DNA from: Prochlorococcus sp. AG-355-I20
GTDB taxonomy: Bacteria > Cyanobacteriota > Cyanobacteriia > PCC-6307 > Cyanobiaceae
Direction of reading: 5' to 3'
Length of the DNA stretch: 53,288 nucleotides
Assembly (NCBI GenBank): GCA_003280895.1
Contig: QCDM01000008.1
Span: forward strand, 1-53,288
Below the pieces are notes generated by a model that searched no databases, was not told the origin of the DNA, and saw nothing but the letters and a program-made list of their open reading frames with translations. Positions 28,148-38,463 of this stretch are shown here, piece by piece (positions within the stretch are counted from its first letter, which is position 1; the number at the start of each line of letters is the position of its first letter). Position numbers and translations under genes: made by a program.

Positions 28148-29430
28148 TAAGATACTTTTGATTTTTGATTTTTAAAAGAATTATTTTTTTTACCCTCTGC
28201 AATAAGGTATATCATGAAAAGTAAGATAACGGAACCAGCGATAAAAGGTGATTTAGGACCAAAACTATCATAAACCCTTCCGGCCATTGCAATCCCTAAA
28301 ACTCCTCCAAGACTCTGTAGACCCTGTAGGTTACTCAAAATTGAGCCTTGTTTATCAACGTCTAATTTTTTTGATATTAGTGCTCTTAACGTGGGCGTAA
28401 TTAACCCTGCCCCAACGGCTAAAAATGAAACAGCCGAATAAACATTAATTGTCGCATTTTCTTTTGGAGCAGTTATTAAAAGAGCACATGCCACAAGAAT
28501 AAAGCCTGATCCGATAAGTGTTAATCGCATTTCGCCAAATTGCTTTACCAGAGGCCCAATTAATCCTCCCTGAACGATAATTGCGATGATTCCTACTACA
28601 ACAAGAGTTCCACTTGATGCTTTGGTCGTCCAGTTTAAAGATTCTTGAAGGAAAAATATAAGGATATTAGTCAATCCAGTAAAGGCAATAAAGTAAATAA
28701 AAAAAGCTAATGATAATTTTTTAATCTTTTCTTCTTTAAATACTGAAAATAAAGCTTTTAAAGGGTTTTTTAAAATAGTTTTTGATTTCTTTGAGTCACT
28801 ATTAGGCTTGGTTTCTGGTAAGTAAAAAAATACAAGGAGAAAATTTATTATTGGAATGATTGAGGCTATCAAAACTGGAATAATAAAATTATTATTTGTA
28901 TTTTTTGCAAAAATTACAACAAAAATATTACCTAAGAAAAAACTTAAACCAAAAGCTACACCAATAAGACCAAATGTTTTTGCTCTTTTTTCAGGGCTTG
29001 AAATATCTGCAAGAATTGTTGTTGCAGTAGCTGCAGTCCCCCCACTTAAACCGTCAATTAATCTCGCTAAAAATAATAAAAATAATGGGATAGTGGCTAT
29101 TGAATTTGACCAATTAAAAAGAACTGTAAAAGATAATATTGATATTCCTATTACTGAACCAGTAATACAAAAAAGAGTGACAGGTCTTCTTCCATATCTA
29201 TCACTCATAAGTCCTATAAAAGGAGAAGCTGTAAATTGAGCTAATTGGTAAGTGCATGATAATAAACCATATGTACTTGCTTTAGAGTCAAAAAGTAAAA
29301 CAAAAGAGGGTAAGATGGGTAACAGTATACTTTCACTTAAACGATCATTTAGGAGAGTAATAAAAGCACTAAGGAGAGTAAATTTTTTATTTGGTTTTAA
29401 TAAACTTTCTTTCACAATATTTACCTTCAT
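28147..29430 (-). CDS. MFS transporter, drug-efflux-like
   Basis: The 427-residue protein has about twelve hydrophobic helices in two halves. The MFS motif A is seen as GLMSDRYGRRP (about 78-88) and RLIDGLSGGTAATATTILAD (about 127-146) fits the TetA-like subgroup. The central cytoplasmic loop is Lys- and Ser-rich. Substrate is unknown; efflux of a small molecule is a family-based guess. It is divergent from cobA, and its stop codon overlaps the ppk start by one base. Confidence 0.85.
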   Translation of the reverse strand: MKVNIVKESLLKPNKKFTLLSAFITLLNDRLSESILLPILPSFVLLFDSKASTYGLLSCTYQLAQFTASPFIGLMSDRYGRRPVTLFCITGSVIGISILSFTVLFNWSNSIATIPLFLLFLARLIDGLSGGTAATATTILADISSPEKRAKTFGLIGVAFGLSFFLGNIFVVIFAKNTNNNFIIPVLIASIIPIINFLLVFFYLPETKPNSDSKKSKTILKNPLKALFSVFKEEKIKKLSLAFFIYFIAFTGLTNILIFFLQESLNWTTKASSGTLVVVGIIAIIVQGGLIGPLVKQFGEMRLTLIGSGFILVACALLITAPKENATINVYSAVSFLAVGAGLITPTLRALISKKLDVDKQGSILSNLQGLQSLGGVLGIAMAGRVYDSFGPKSPFIAGSVILLFMIYLIAEGKKNNSFKNQKSKVS

Positions 29431-29460
29431 TGCGATTAACTTTTACTACCATACTTGTTA

Positions 29461-30276
29461 ATGGAGATTATTGTGCCCGGCATTGTTTATTTAGTTGGAG
29501 CAGGTCCTGGTGACCCTGAGCTTTTGACTCTTAAAGCTTTGCGCCTAATAAAAAATTGTGATGCATTAGTTCATGATGCTTTAATCCCAGATGAAATAAC
29601 AAAAGAGGCAGGAAAAAATACAGAAATTTTCCATGTTGGCAAAAGAGCTGGGAAGTGTTCTGTACCTCAGGCTGAAACTAATGATCTTATTTTGAAATTA
29701 GCAAAAGAAGGTAAAAATGTTGTAAGGCTTAAAGGGGGAGATCCATTCGTTTTTTCGAGAGGTGGTGAAGAGGTATCGATTTTAGAAAAAAATGGAATTT
29801 CAGTTGAAATCGTTCCTGGTATTACTTCTGGGATAGCTGCCCCAACATATTTTGGTATTCCACTAACCCATAGAGATGCTGCGAGTTCTGTAACTTTTGT
29901 CACTGGACATGAGCGTGTAGATAAGGAAAAAAAGACAGTGAATTGGAGAGATTTAGCTAAATCATCAGATAGCTTAGTAATTTTTATGGGTATAAAAAAT
30001 ATTGAATTTATTGTGGAAGAATTAATTCTAGGTGGTTTAGATAAGAGTACTAAATGCGCTGTTATTCAAGAAGCTACTTTAAAAAATCAAAAATGTTTGA
30101 TAGAGAAATTAGATAATCTTCCAGATAAAATCAAAGATAAAGAATTTTTAGCTCCATCAATTATCATTATTGGAAAAATTGTTGAATTTCAGGTAAATAA
30201 TAATATAACTAAAGTATCTGATGTCTATTTACCAGATATTAATAAAGTTCAACTATATAATAAATCCCAAAAGTAA
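29461..30276 (+). CDS. cobA: Uroporphyrinogen-III C-methyltransferase
   Basis: The enzyme adds two methyl groups from S-adenosylmethionine to uroporphyrinogen III to give precorrin-2, the branch to siroheme and cobalamin. The single-domain protein (271 residues) has YLVGAGPGDPELLTLKA at the start, LKGGDPFVFSRGGEE (about 92-106) and VPGITSGIAAP (about 119-129), all SAM-site signatures. The ATG at 29461 is preferred to the TTG at 29455 or the GTG at 29473. The 3' end overlaps the convergent pabC by 28 bases. No CysG dehydrogenase domain is fused. Confidence 0.95.
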   Translation: MEIIVPGIVYLVGAGPGDPELLTLKALRLIKNCDALVHDALIPDEITKEAGKNTEIFHVGKRAGKCSVPQAETNDLILKLAKEGKNVVRLKGGDPFVFSRGGEEVSILEKNGISVEIVPGITSGIAAPTYFGIPLTHRDAASSVTFVTGHERVDKEKKTVNWRDLAKSSDSLVIFMGIKNIEFIVEELILGGLDKSTKCAVIQEATLKNQKCLIEKLDNLPDKIKDKEFLAPSIIIIGKIVEFQVNNNITKVSDVYLPDINKVQLYNKSQK

Positions 30277-31076
30277 ATTGGATCGAATTCAGGTTTAAGC
30301 TTTAAATCATTAATTTGATTAATTTGTCTGCAAGATAAGCTATTAATGGCAACTATTATGTCATCATTTTTAAATTCTGGAGGAATTAATTCTTCTTTTA
30401 CAATTTTCAATTTTAAAGCTTCAGAAACCATAATCCCCTCTAAACAACCGCTCTCTTTTCTAGGAGTTATCCATTGATTATTTCTTTTAATTAAAAGATT
30501 GAATGTACTTCCACAACAAAGTTCACCTGACGTATTCAAAAGGATAGAATCATCAAATGATTTTTCATTAGCTTCTGTCAAAACTTGTATTGCCTGATTG
30601 TATGAAAATGTTTTGCATTTACTTATAAGACTGAATTCATTTATTTTTTCTTTTTGACTAATGCAAACGCTTATCGGATTAAAATTTGGTTTGATTCTAT
30701 AGAACTCAAGCCACAAATTATCCAAATCTTTTGTCTCTGAAGTGCTATCAATTCTTAGTGTTCGGCCTTCATTAGTTCCTCGACTATAGTTTATTCTTAC
30801 TGAAGCAAATTGATCATTTTTAAGCGATAACTTTTTAATTCCATCGTGAATAAGTTTTCTCAAATTTAATTTATTTATTTTGAGATTAATATTTAAAATC
30901 TTGCTACTTTTTTCTAATCTTTTCAGATGTTCATCAAAAAGAATAGGTTTGTTCTCTTTTATCAAAATGGTCTCAAATATACCATCAGCAAATTTTAAGC
31001 CTCTATTATTAGCAGCAATAAATATTCTATCAATATCTAACCATTGATCCTTGTGCCAGCCTAATGTTTCAATCAT
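30249..31076 (-). CDS. pabC: Aminodeoxychorismate lyase-like class IV aminotransferase
   Basis: The 275-residue protein is a fold type IV PLP enzyme. FADGIFETILI (about 30-40), KCKTFSYNQAIQVL with the probable PLP lysine (about 158-171), and SGELCCGSTFNLL then GCLEGIM are typical. Its start overlaps the pabB stop by 4 bases (ATGA), which argues for aminodeoxychorismate lyase (giving p-aminobenzoate for folate) rather than a branched-chain or D-amino-acid aminotransferase. The 3' end overlaps cobA. Confidence 0.85.
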   Translation of the reverse strand: MIETLGWHKDQWLDIDRIFIAANNRGLKFADGIFETILIKENKPILFDEHLKRLEKSSKILNINLKINKLNLRKLIHDGIKKLSLKNDQFASVRINYSRGTNEGRTLRIDSTSETKDLDNLWLEFYRIKPNFNPISVCISQKEKINEFSLISKCKTFSYNQAIQVLTEANEKSFDDSILLNTSGELCCGSTFNLLIKRNNQWITPRKESGCLEGIMVSEALKLKIVKEELIPPEFKNDDIIVAINSLSCRQINQINDLKLKPEFDPIYFWDLLYS

Positions 31077-32389
31077 TTTAGTGAATCAATTAAAGGCAAA
31101 AGTTTCCACTTTAGTTCATCAGTTTCCTCTTCAGGGTTTGAGTCAATAACTATTCCGCAACCAGCATATATATTGATTTTTTTGTCTTTAATTAAAAATG
31201 ATCTTATTAGTATATTGCTGTCAAACTCTCCATTCCAGTCAAGCTTCAAAAATGAGCCACAGTATGGTCCGCGTTCACATTCTTCTAATTCAAAAAGTCT
31301 CTGGCATGATCTTAATTTAGGTGCTCCAGTTATAGACCCCCCAGGCCAACAAGCTTTTAGTAAATCAATCCAGTTCTTGTTTTTTTTTAATTTTCCTCTG
31401 ATTACTGAAGTTAGATGATGAACTTTTAAGAAACTTTCAAGTTTTAATATTTCTGGCACCAGAATACTTCCTGTTTCGCAAACTTTACTTAAATCATTTC
31501 TTATTAGATCAACAATCATAATATTTTCGGCTCTATCTTTTTCGTTCGTTATTAAGTCGATAGCATTAAGTGCGTCTTGATTTAAATCTTTATCTCTGGA
31601 TCTAGTTCCTTTTATTGGTCTTGATTCTACAAAATTTTTATTATCTATTTTTATAAATCTTTCTGGCGAGGTAGATAATACAGCTTCTTTATAATTATCA
31701 TTATTTATAATTATTCCTCCAAAGGGAGCTCTTAATTTTCTTCTTATTTTCAAATAAATATCTAGAGGATTATAGTTTTTGGAAGATTCAATTTCGCATT
31801 TAGTTGTTAGGTTTGCTTGAAATAAATCCCCTAGGGAAATTAATTTTTTTAATTTTAAGATATTTTTCTGAAATTTTTCAGTCATTTCGTCCAAATTTAT
31901 TTTTGAAAAATCAAAATTCAAATTTGTTTTAATAATATTTTCTTCTTCAATATTTTTTATATTATTGATCATGTTTTTATAATTCATCAGTTCAGGTGAG
32001 TTTGTGCCTTCGATAATTATTTCTTTTTTTATTAGATTACATTTAATGATTGGATCATATGATGCAATCCATAAAGTTGCCATATTAGATTTTCGCCATG
32101 GGTTTTTGGGTTCTATGAAAACTCCAGCTTCATAACTTAACCATCCGATCCAAAATCCTTTTTCAATATTTCTTAAATTGTTAAATGGATTATTAGTTTT
32201 CTCTAAGTTATCGATATCTCTTGATTGAATTATTTTTTTAGGTTTAATTCCTATTATTGACCATTCCCCATTTTCTTTGCCATCACTGTCCAGCCAAGCT
32301 AATCCTTTATCTCCGAATTTTTTTGTGAGATGATGCGTAATCAGTGCTGGATCTATCCATTTTTCTAGAATTATTTTTTTTATTTTCAT
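31073..32389 (-). CDS. pabB: Aminodeoxychorismate synthase component I
   Basis: PabB converts chorismate with ammonia to 4-amino-4-deoxychorismate for folate. The 438-residue protein has the chorismate-binding core: FQANLTTKCEIESS, ESRPIKGTRSRDKD (about 259-272) with the lysine that distinguishes PabB from anthranilate synthase (PIAGT), and PGGSITGAPKLRSCQ. The N-terminal half is less conserved. The glutamine amidotransferase partner (PabA/TrpG) is not in this window. It overlaps queC upstream and pabC downstream by 4 bases each. Confidence 0.92.
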   Translation of the reverse strand: MKIKKIILEKWIDPALITHHLTKKFGDKGLAWLDSDGKENGEWSIIGIKPKKIIQSRDIDNLEKTNNPFNNLRNIEKGFWIGWLSYEAGVFIEPKNPWRKSNMATLWIASYDPIIKCNLIKKEIIIEGTNSPELMNYKNMINNIKNIEEENIIKTNLNFDFSKINLDEMTEKFQKNILKLKKLISLGDLFQANLTTKCEIESSKNYNPLDIYLKIRRKLRAPFGGIIINNDNYKEAVLSTSPERFIKIDNKNFVESRPIKGTRSRDKDLNQDALNAIDLITNEKDRAENIMIVDLIRNDLSKVCETGSILVPEILKLESFLKVHHLTSVIRGKLKKNKNWIDLLKACWPGGSITGAPKLRSCQRLFELEECERGPYCGSFLKLDWNGEFDSNILIRSFLIKDKKINIYAGCGIVIDSNPEEETDELKWKLLPLIDSLK

Positions 32390-33060
32390 TTTTTATTATT
32401 GTTATTAAGCCATTTTTTATAAGCGGCATTTCTAATTCTGCAGCTATCACACTTACCGCATGGTTTTGAATTACCCGAATAACAACTCCATGTTTTATCT
32501 AAAGGGACATGATTATCAAAAGCTAATTTAATAATTTCCTCTTTATTTAAATCTAATAGTGGAGTCCAAAGTTTTATTGGATTATTTTCTCTTCCTCTTT
32601 TATTAGCTAAATCTGCTAATTCTTGAAATTTTTTAATATAGTCAGGTCTGCAATCTGGATAACCAGAATAATCTAGTGCATTAACTCCTAATCCTATAAA
32701 ATCAGCATCTATTGCTTCGGCATAACTTAGTGCAACGGAAATAAATATAGTATTTCTCCCAGGAACATAAGTATTAGGAATTGTATTAGTTTGTACTCCT
32801 TCTATTGGAATATTTTTTTGAGTATCAGTTAATGAAGAGCCTCCCCATAAAGATAAGTCAAGCTTAATGATTTTAAATTCTTCGATATCAAAGTGTTTTG
32901 CAATTATTGATGCAGAATTTAATTCTTTTTTATGACGTTGACCGTAGTCAAATGAAAGGCCGAAAATTTTAGCTTCGGATTTTTTGGCGATACCTGTAAC
33001 TGTAGAAGAATCTAAACCTCCAGATAATAAAACTACTATCGATTTATTTTTAAAAGTCAT
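32386..33060 (-). CDS. queC: 7-cyano-7-deazaguanine (preQ0) synthase
   Basis: QueC turns 7-carboxy-7-deazaguanine into preQ0 with ATP and ammonia, for queuosine in tRNA. The 224-residue protein has the PP-loop LLSGGLDSSTVTG (about 11-23) and a C-terminal zinc site CYSGNSKPCGKCDSCRIR with four cysteines. YGQRHKKEL and VPGRNTIF are conserved. It starts six bases after the queE stop and overlaps pabB by 4 bases. Confidence 0.95.
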   Translation of the reverse strand: MTFKNKSIVVLLSGGLDSSTVTGIAKKSEAKIFGLSFDYGQRHKKELNSASIIAKHFDIEEFKIIKLDLSLWGGSSLTDTQKNIPIEGVQTNTIPNTYVPGRNTIFISVALSYAEAIDADFIGLGVNALDYSGYPDCRPDYIKKFQELADLANKRGRENNPIKLWTPLLDLNKEEIIKLAFDNHVPLDKTWSCYSGNSKPCGKCDSCRIRNAAYKKWLNNNNKK

Positions 33061-33066
33061 ATGATT

Positions 33067-33744
33067 TCAATTAATTTTTAAATATTTGTGAGTTTGAAGG
33101 CTCAATTTCCAATCGGGGTTATTTTTTACGAAATCGATAGCAAGAGAAAAACCATTTTTATTGTTCCATGCTGGTTGTAAATAAAAAATTTTATCTTCTT
33201 TTTTTAAGCCATCTTCGCTTTTAGAGGGTTGATATTGTTTTAAAGTTTCTTTTTTTATTTGAATAGCAAATTCAATATCTTCTATTTCATTTATGATTAT
33301 TTTAATTTCATTACAGTTTTTTAAAAAATAATTTTTTGGAGGTGAGTGTCTTTTAGGAGATAAAGTAATCCAGTCATAGCTTCCTGATATCGAATTAACT
33401 CCACTTGTCTCAATATGAATCTTCATTGGCTTTTGTTCTTCTCCTGTCGTCATTTTTTTTATGGCTTTGCAAAAATTATCCAAGTTATGTTGTAAAGGTT
33501 CTCCACCTGTAATAACGCAAAAAGATGCTCCTTTTTTTCTGGCAATTTTTATGCGATCTATTATTTTTTCAATTGATATAGAAGGGTGTTTTTTCTCGTC
33601 CCATGAATTCTTGGTATCGCACCACGAACATCCAACTTTACATCCCGCTAATCTTACAAAAAAAGCACTTTTTCCAGCGTGATAACCTTCACCTTGTAAT
33701 GAATGAAATTGTTCAACTAAGGGTAAAAAATTTGTCATTTTCAT
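33067..33744 (-). CDS. queE: 7-carboxy-7-deazaguanine synthase (radical SAM)
   Basis: QueE is a radical-SAM enzyme that makes 7-carboxy-7-deazaguanine from 6-carboxytetrahydropterin. The 225-residue protein begins with a region reading EQFHSLQGEGYHAGKSAFF, then the cluster motif CKVGCSWCDT (C-x3-C-x2-C, about 35-44) and ITGGEPLQHN (about 79-88). It lies directly upstream of queC. The partners queD and folE are not in this window. ATG at 33744 is preceded by a short spacer from pyrG (18 bases). Confidence 0.95.
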   Translation of the reverse strand: MKMTNFLPLVEQFHSLQGEGYHAGKSAFFVRLAGCKVGCSWCDTKNSWDEKKHPSISIEKIIDRIKIARKKGASFCVITGGEPLQHNLDNFCKAIKKMTTGEEQKPMKIHIETSGVNSISGSYDWITLSPKRHSPPKNYFLKNCNEIKIIINEIEDIEFAIQIKKETLKQYQPSKSEDGLKKEDKIFYLQPAWNNKNGFSLAIDFVKNNPDWKLSLQTHKYLKIN

Positions 33745-33762
33745 TCAAAAAAATAAAGAATA

Positions 33763-35373
33763 TTAATTTGATTGAGTCAACTTATCTTGAGAGGCTTTTA
33801 TTAAACCTTTAAATAAAGGATGAGGTTTGCCAGGTCGTGATAAAAACTCAGGATGATATTGACATGCCAAGAAGTATGGATGATTTTCTAACTCAATTAA
33901 CTCAACTAATCTTCCATCTGGTGATGTACCACTAATTTTGTATCCAGAATCTAAAAAATTTTGTTTGTAGTAATTATTAAATTCGTATCTATGTCGATGT
34001 CTCTCATAAATAACATCCTCATTATATAAGTTTTTTCCAGTTGTATTTTTTGTCAATCTACATGGATAAACCCCAAGTCTCATTGTCCCACCTAAATCAA
34101 CTACATCTTCCTGTTCTGGTAATAAATGTATCACTGGATTGGGAGTATTTGGGTCTAGTTCTGAACTAGATGCATTTGGAAGATTAGCTACATTCCTTGC
34201 CCATTCTATAACTGCACATTGCATACCAAGGCACAAACCTAAAAATGGAATTTTATTTTCTCTTGCGAATTTTATAGCCGAAATTTTTCCATTAACTCCT
34301 CTATTGCCAAATCCCCCGGGTACCACAATTGCATCAACTTTGTTTAAGTAAGTTTCTGCTGAATTTTTTTCTATCATTTCAGCACTTACCCAATGTAAAT
34401 CTAGTAGAGCCCTTTGTTCAATGCATGCATGTCTTAAAGCTTCAACAACTGATAAATATGCATCTCCAAGTTCAATGTATTTACCTACTAAAGCAACTTT
34501 GATTGGAGCTCCAGGATTTCTTAGGTTGTGTATAAGTTGCTCCCAATTTTTCAAGTCACATTTTTTATCTTCAAGGTCTAAATACTTCAGGGTTTCTTTG
34601 CATAAACCTTCTTTTTTTAAAGAAAGAGGTACAGAATAAATACTGTCTGCGTCTAAAGCTTCAATTACAGAGTTGATACTGACACCGCAAAAACCACTAA
34701 GCTTCTTTTTAAGAGCTTCATTGATAGATTTATCACTTCGGCATACAAGTAAATCTGGCTGAATTCCAATTGATCTTAATTCTTTCACTGAATGTTGTGT
34801 TGGTTTAGTTTTTATTTCGCCAGAGGTTTTGATGTAAGGAAGTAATGTTACGTGTATGTATGCAACATCGTTTTTATTTACATCATTTTTGAATTCTCTT
34901 ATTGCCTCTAAAAAAGGTAGAGATTCAATATCACCAACTGTTCCACCAATTTCAGTAATTATAATATCTGCATTACTGTTGGCGGCTACTCTATGAATTC
35001 TTTCTCTTATTTCTCCCGTTATGTGAGGTATTACTTGCACAGTTCCACCGTCATAACTACCTCTTCTTTCTTTATTGATAACTGCTTGATAGATAGATCC
35101 CGTAGTCACACTATTTAACCTAGTCATTGCAGTATCAGTAAATCTTTCATAGTGACCTAAATCTAGATCGGTTTCAGCCCCATCTTCGGTTACAAATACT
35201 TCTCCATGTTGGAAAGGGCTCATTGTTCCTGGATCAACATTTAGATATGGATCTAGTTTTAATATTGAAACACTATATCCTCTAGACTTTAATAATCTTC
35301 CTAAACTTGCAGCTACAATTCCTTTACCAATGCTAGAAACTACTCCTCCAGTGACAAATACAAATTTTGACAT
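33763..35373 (-). CDS. pyrG: CTP synthase
   Basis: The enzyme aminates UTP to CTP with glutamine and ATP. The 536-residue protein begins [17 protein letters not shown], the synthetase signature, followed by [20 protein letters not shown]. The C-terminal class I glutaminase has the nucleophile cysteine in [10 protein letters not shown] (about 380) and the catalytic His/Glu in CQYHPEF (about 510). Length is normal. It is 75 bases downstream of aspS and 18 upstream of queE, all on the minus strand. Confidence 0.97.
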   Translation of the reverse strand: MSKFVFVTGGVVSSIGKGIVAASLGRLLKSRGYSVSILKLDPYLNVDPGTMSPFQHGEVFVTEDGAETDLDLGHYERFTDTAMTRLNSVTTGSIYQAVINKERRGSYDGGTVQVIPHITGEIRERIHRVAANSNADIIITEIGGTVGDIESLPFLEAIREFKNDVNKNDVAYIHVTLLPYIKTSGEIKTKPTQHSVKELRSIGIQPDLLVCRSDKSINEALKKKLSGFCGVSINSVIEALDADSIYSVPLSLKKEGLCKETLKYLDLEDKKCDLKNWEQLIHNLRNPGAPIKVALVGKYIELGDAYLSVVEALRHACIEQRALLDLHWVSAEMIEKNSAETYLNKVDAIVVPGGFGNRGVNGKISAIKFARENKIPFLGLCLGMQCAVIEWARNVANLPNASSSELDPNTPNPVIHLLPEQEDVVDLGGTMRLGVYPCRLTKNTTGKNLYNEDVIYERHRHRYEFNNYYKQNFLDSGYKISGTSPDGRLVELIELENHPYFLACQYHPEFLSRPGKPHPLFKGLIKASQDKLTQSN

Positions 35374-35448
35374 TAAATATTTTAAATTAAGCTCAGCCTC
35401 CTTATATTTTATTTAAACAAAAAACTTTTAGAACATCCATATATATCC

Positions 35449-37245
35449 TTATTCATCAATTGTTATTTCAATATCTAATTCTTTTAATTGTGATTCAGAG
35501 ACATTTGAAGGTGCATTTGTAAGAAGACATTTTGCTTGTTGATTTTTTGGAAAAGCAATGGTTTCTCTGATTGAATCTGCACCAATGATCAGCATGGTAA
35601 TACGATCCAATCCAAACGCTATTCCACCATGAGGAGGAGCACCCATTTCTAAGGCTTCTATTAAGAATCCAAATTTTTCATCAATCTCTTTTTCAGAAAG
35701 TCCTACCGTTTTCAGTACCTCTCTTTGTAAGTTCGCTTCATGAATACGTAAAGAGCCACCTCCTAATTCCAATCCATTAAGAACTAAGTCATAAGCATTT
35801 GCTGTAGAGCTCTCAATTTCTTTTTTCAAGTTTTCAGAATCTTTAGATTTTATATTTTTTGGAGAACAAAAAGGATGATGTAAAGCTTCATATCTATTTT
35901 CATCTTCATTTCTCTCAAACATCGGGAAGTCAGTTACCCATAAGAAATTCCATTTACTTTTATCAATAAGATTTAAGTCTTTTGCAATATATTGTCTAAC
36001 CCTATCTAATGACTGATTGACAATTTGTTTATCTCCAGCTCCTAAGAGGATTAAGTCTCCATCTTTTGCTTCTGTGATTTTTAAAATTTCAGCTATATGC
36101 TCTTCACTTAAATTATTTTTAATTGCCCCAATAGTCTCAAGCTCATCTCCTTTGACCCTTATAAAGGCCAAACCACCAGCTCCTGCATCTTGAGCTACTT
36201 GGAAGATGTCACCTCCTGGTTTAATTCTTACGTTGCTAATACTTGAATTACCTCCTTTGACTGTTATGGATTTTATATAACCTCCAGACTTAATTGCCTT
36301 GGTGAAAATATTAAATCCAATAGCACCTAATACTCCTCCTAAATCTTTTAATAACATCTGATATCTAGTATCTGGTCTATCAGTGCCGTAATTATCCATT
36401 GCTGCCTGCCATGACATTCTGGGAAAAGCATTATTAAAATTAATATTTAATACTTCTTTCCATATTTTTTTTATGAGACTTTCATTAAAAGAAATTATTT
36501 CTTCTTGACTAATAAAGCTCATCTCAATATCTAATTGAGTAAACTCCGGCTGTCTATCTGCCCTTAAGTCTTCATCACGGAAACATTTTGCGATTTGATA
36601 ATACTTATCTAAACCCCCAACCATTAAAAGTTGTTTAAATAGTTGTGGGGATTGAGGTAAAGCAAAAAATTCTCCATTTGAAAGACGTGCAGGAACAAGA
36701 AAATCCCGAGCGCCTTCAGGAGTTGACTTTGTAAGTAATGGGGTCTCTACTTCTGTAAATCCAAAATTATCAAGAAATTCTCTAGCAACTTTAATAATCT
36801 TATGTCTTGTTTTTAAATTTTCTAGTAATTTTCCCCTTCTTAAATCTAGGTATCTATATTTTAATCTGAGTTCCTCTTTTGTATTTTCAAAATCATGAAT
36901 AGACACTGGAAAAGGTAAGTTGTTTTTAATTTGGTTGAGAACTTGCAAATCTTTAACCTTAAGCTCCAACTTTCCAGTACTTAAATTTGTATTTATGGAA
37001 TCTTTGGGCCTTTCATTAATAATTCCGCTAACCATTATTACTGTTTCATTTCTTAGAGTTTCTGCCTGTTTAAAAAGATCTGCACCATCATCAGGGTTAA
37101 TTGTTATTTGTAAAAATCCACTATGGTCCCTTAAATCAATAAAAATTACACCACCATGATCTCTTCTTCTATCTACCCATCCGCATAAATTAACTAATTT
37201 ACCAATATCTGTATTATTGAGTTCTTTGCAAATTTTGTTTCTCAT
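35449..37245 (-). CDS. aspS: Aspartyl-tRNA synthetase
   Basis: The enzyme charges tRNA-Asp, and in organisms using GatCAB often also mischarges tRNA-Asn. The 598-residue class II synthetase has an N-terminal OB fold ([21 protein letters not shown]), motif 2 ([18 protein letters not shown], about 215-232), the bacterial GAD insertion (about 300-410) and motif 3 ([13 protein letters not shown], about 545-557). Length is normal for the bacterial type. Whether it is discriminating cannot be decided by eye. Confidence 0.97.
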   Translation of the reverse strand: MRNKICKELNNTDIGKLVNLCGWVDRRRDHGGVIFIDLRDHSGFLQITINPDDGADLFKQAETLRNETVIMVSGIINERPKDSINTNLSTGKLELKVKDLQVLNQIKNNLPFPVSIHDFENTKEELRLKYRYLDLRRGKLLENLKTRHKIIKVAREFLDNFGFTEVETPLLTKSTPEGARDFLVPARLSNGEFFALPQSPQLFKQLLMVGGLDKYYQIAKCFRDEDLRADRQPEFTQLDIEMSFISQEEIISFNESLIKKIWKEVLNINFNNAFPRMSWQAAMDNYGTDRPDTRYQMLLKDLGGVLGAIGFNIFTKAIKSGGYIKSITVKGGNSSISNVRIKPGGDIFQVAQDAGAGGLAFIRVKGDELETIGAIKNNLSEEHIAEILKITEAKDGDLILLGAGDKQIVNQSLDRVRQYIAKDLNLIDKSKWNFLWVTDFPMFERNEDENRYEALHHPFCSPKNIKSKDSENLKKEIESSTANAYDLVLNGLELGGGSLRIHEANLQREVLKTVGLSEKEIDEKFGFLIEALEMGAPPHGGIAFGLDRITMLIIGADSIRETIAFPKNQQAKCLLTNAPSNVSESQLKELDIEITIDE

Positions 37246-37300
37246 CTAGGTATGATTTATTTATCAATAACTTATAATAATTCTTAAAGGGTAAATTTAG

Positions 37301-38413
37301 TTAATAATTTTTTTTATAAAACGCTCTTTTTGTTATTACCCCTTTGAATTTTTTGCCTCTTATTAATATTTGAACTTCATTATTTATTGAGGCATGCGAA
37401 GTTTTGATGTATGCAAAAGCTATAGCTTGTTTTTTAGTTGGAGACCAACTGCCGCTTGTGATAGTCCCAATATTTTCTTCACCTTTAAGAACTGCGCAAC
37501 CTTTTCTTCCTATTGCTTTACCTTCTATATATAGACCAACTAACTTTTTTTGAATACCTAATCTTGATTGCTCTTCAAGAAATCTTCTGCCAAAGAATTC
37601 GTGATTATTTTCTAGATGTACTAGCCAGCCTAAACCCGCTTCATATGGAGAAGTTTCTTCATTTAGGTCTTGACCATAAAGATGCATGCCTGCTTCGAGT
37701 CTAAGTGTATCTCTAGCTCCTAAACCACAAGGTGCAACATTTTTGGAAATTGAGAAATCCCATAAATTAATTGCTGCTTTTTTAGATAAAAGTATTTCTA
37801 GACCATTTTCCCCTGTATATCCCGTCTTCGCAACGAAGATTTTTTCTTTAGCCGAAATATGTTCAAAAATTTTATATTCGCATCCAAAGTTAGGGATATG
37901 TGAGATCGAAGATTCAATCCATTCATCAAATAAATCAAATGAGTTTTTTCCCTGTAGTGCTAAAAGTACTTTGTCTTTTTTAAAGTTTGTTATCGAAATT
38001 TCAGACATATTTAAATTTTTTTTTATCCACTGAAAATCTTCTTCATATCTACTTGCATTAACTATTAACAATAATTCTGATATGTCATTTTCCTGTATAC
38101 CAAGGTCATAAATTATTAAGTCATCTATTATTCCTCCTTTATCATTGAGCATTACTGTATAAAGTCCTTGACCTTCAGAAAAGGAGTATAAATTAGTAGG
38201 AAAAAGTTTTTGAATATAATCCTTTGGATTGATTCCCTTGATAGAAATCACACCCATGTGAGAAATATCAAATAATCCTGCTGAAAATCTAACTGATTCA
38301 TGCTCTTTAATTAATCCTGAAAATGATATGGGCATTTCCCAACCTGCAAAATCCACTAATTTTGCATTGGATTCAACATATTTTGAATAAAGAGGACTTT
38401 TTAGCAAATCCAT
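37301..38413 (-). CDS. gcvT: Glycine cleavage system T protein (aminomethyltransferase)
   Basis: GcvT transfers the methylene group of glycine to tetrahydrofolate, releasing ammonia. In cyanobacteria this serves photorespiration and one-carbon supply. The 370-residue protein has [11 protein letters not shown] (about 18-28), [13 protein letters not shown] with the conserved aspartate region (about 47-59), [10 protein letters not shown] (about 197-206) and [20 protein letters not shown] (about 231-250). Length is normal. The gcvH and gcvP genes are not here. It lies 50 bases downstream of speB. Confidence 0.95.
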   Translation of the reverse strand: MDLLKSPLYSKYVESNAKLVDFAGWEMPISFSGLIKEHESVRFSAGLFDISHMGVISIKGINPKDYIQKLFPTNLYSFSEGQGLYTVMLNDKGGIIDDLIIYDLGIQENDISELLLIVNASRYEEDFQWIKKNLNMSEISITNFKKDKVLLALQGKNSFDLFDEWIESSISHIPNFGCEYKIFEHISAKEKIFVAKTGYTGENGLEILLSKKAAINLWDFSISKNVAPCGLGARDTLRLEAGMHLYGQDLNEETSPYEAGLGWLVHLENNHEFFGRRFLEEQSRLGIQKKLVGLYIEGKAIGRKGCAVLKGEENIGTITSGSWSPTKKQAIAFAYIKTSHASINNEVQILIRGKKFKGVITKRAFYKKNY

Positions 38414-38463
38414 GAAATATTTATTTTGTACTTAGTATTTTTACACTGTAGTTTAGAAATTTT

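Noticed and set aside
28856..29239. 127-residue plus-strand ORF
   Set aside because: It lies fully inside the MFS transporter gene on the other strand and is Lys/Pro/Ile-rich without pattern.
37686..38033. 115-residue plus-strand ORF
   Set aside because: Antisense shadow of gcvT, which is complete and well conserved.
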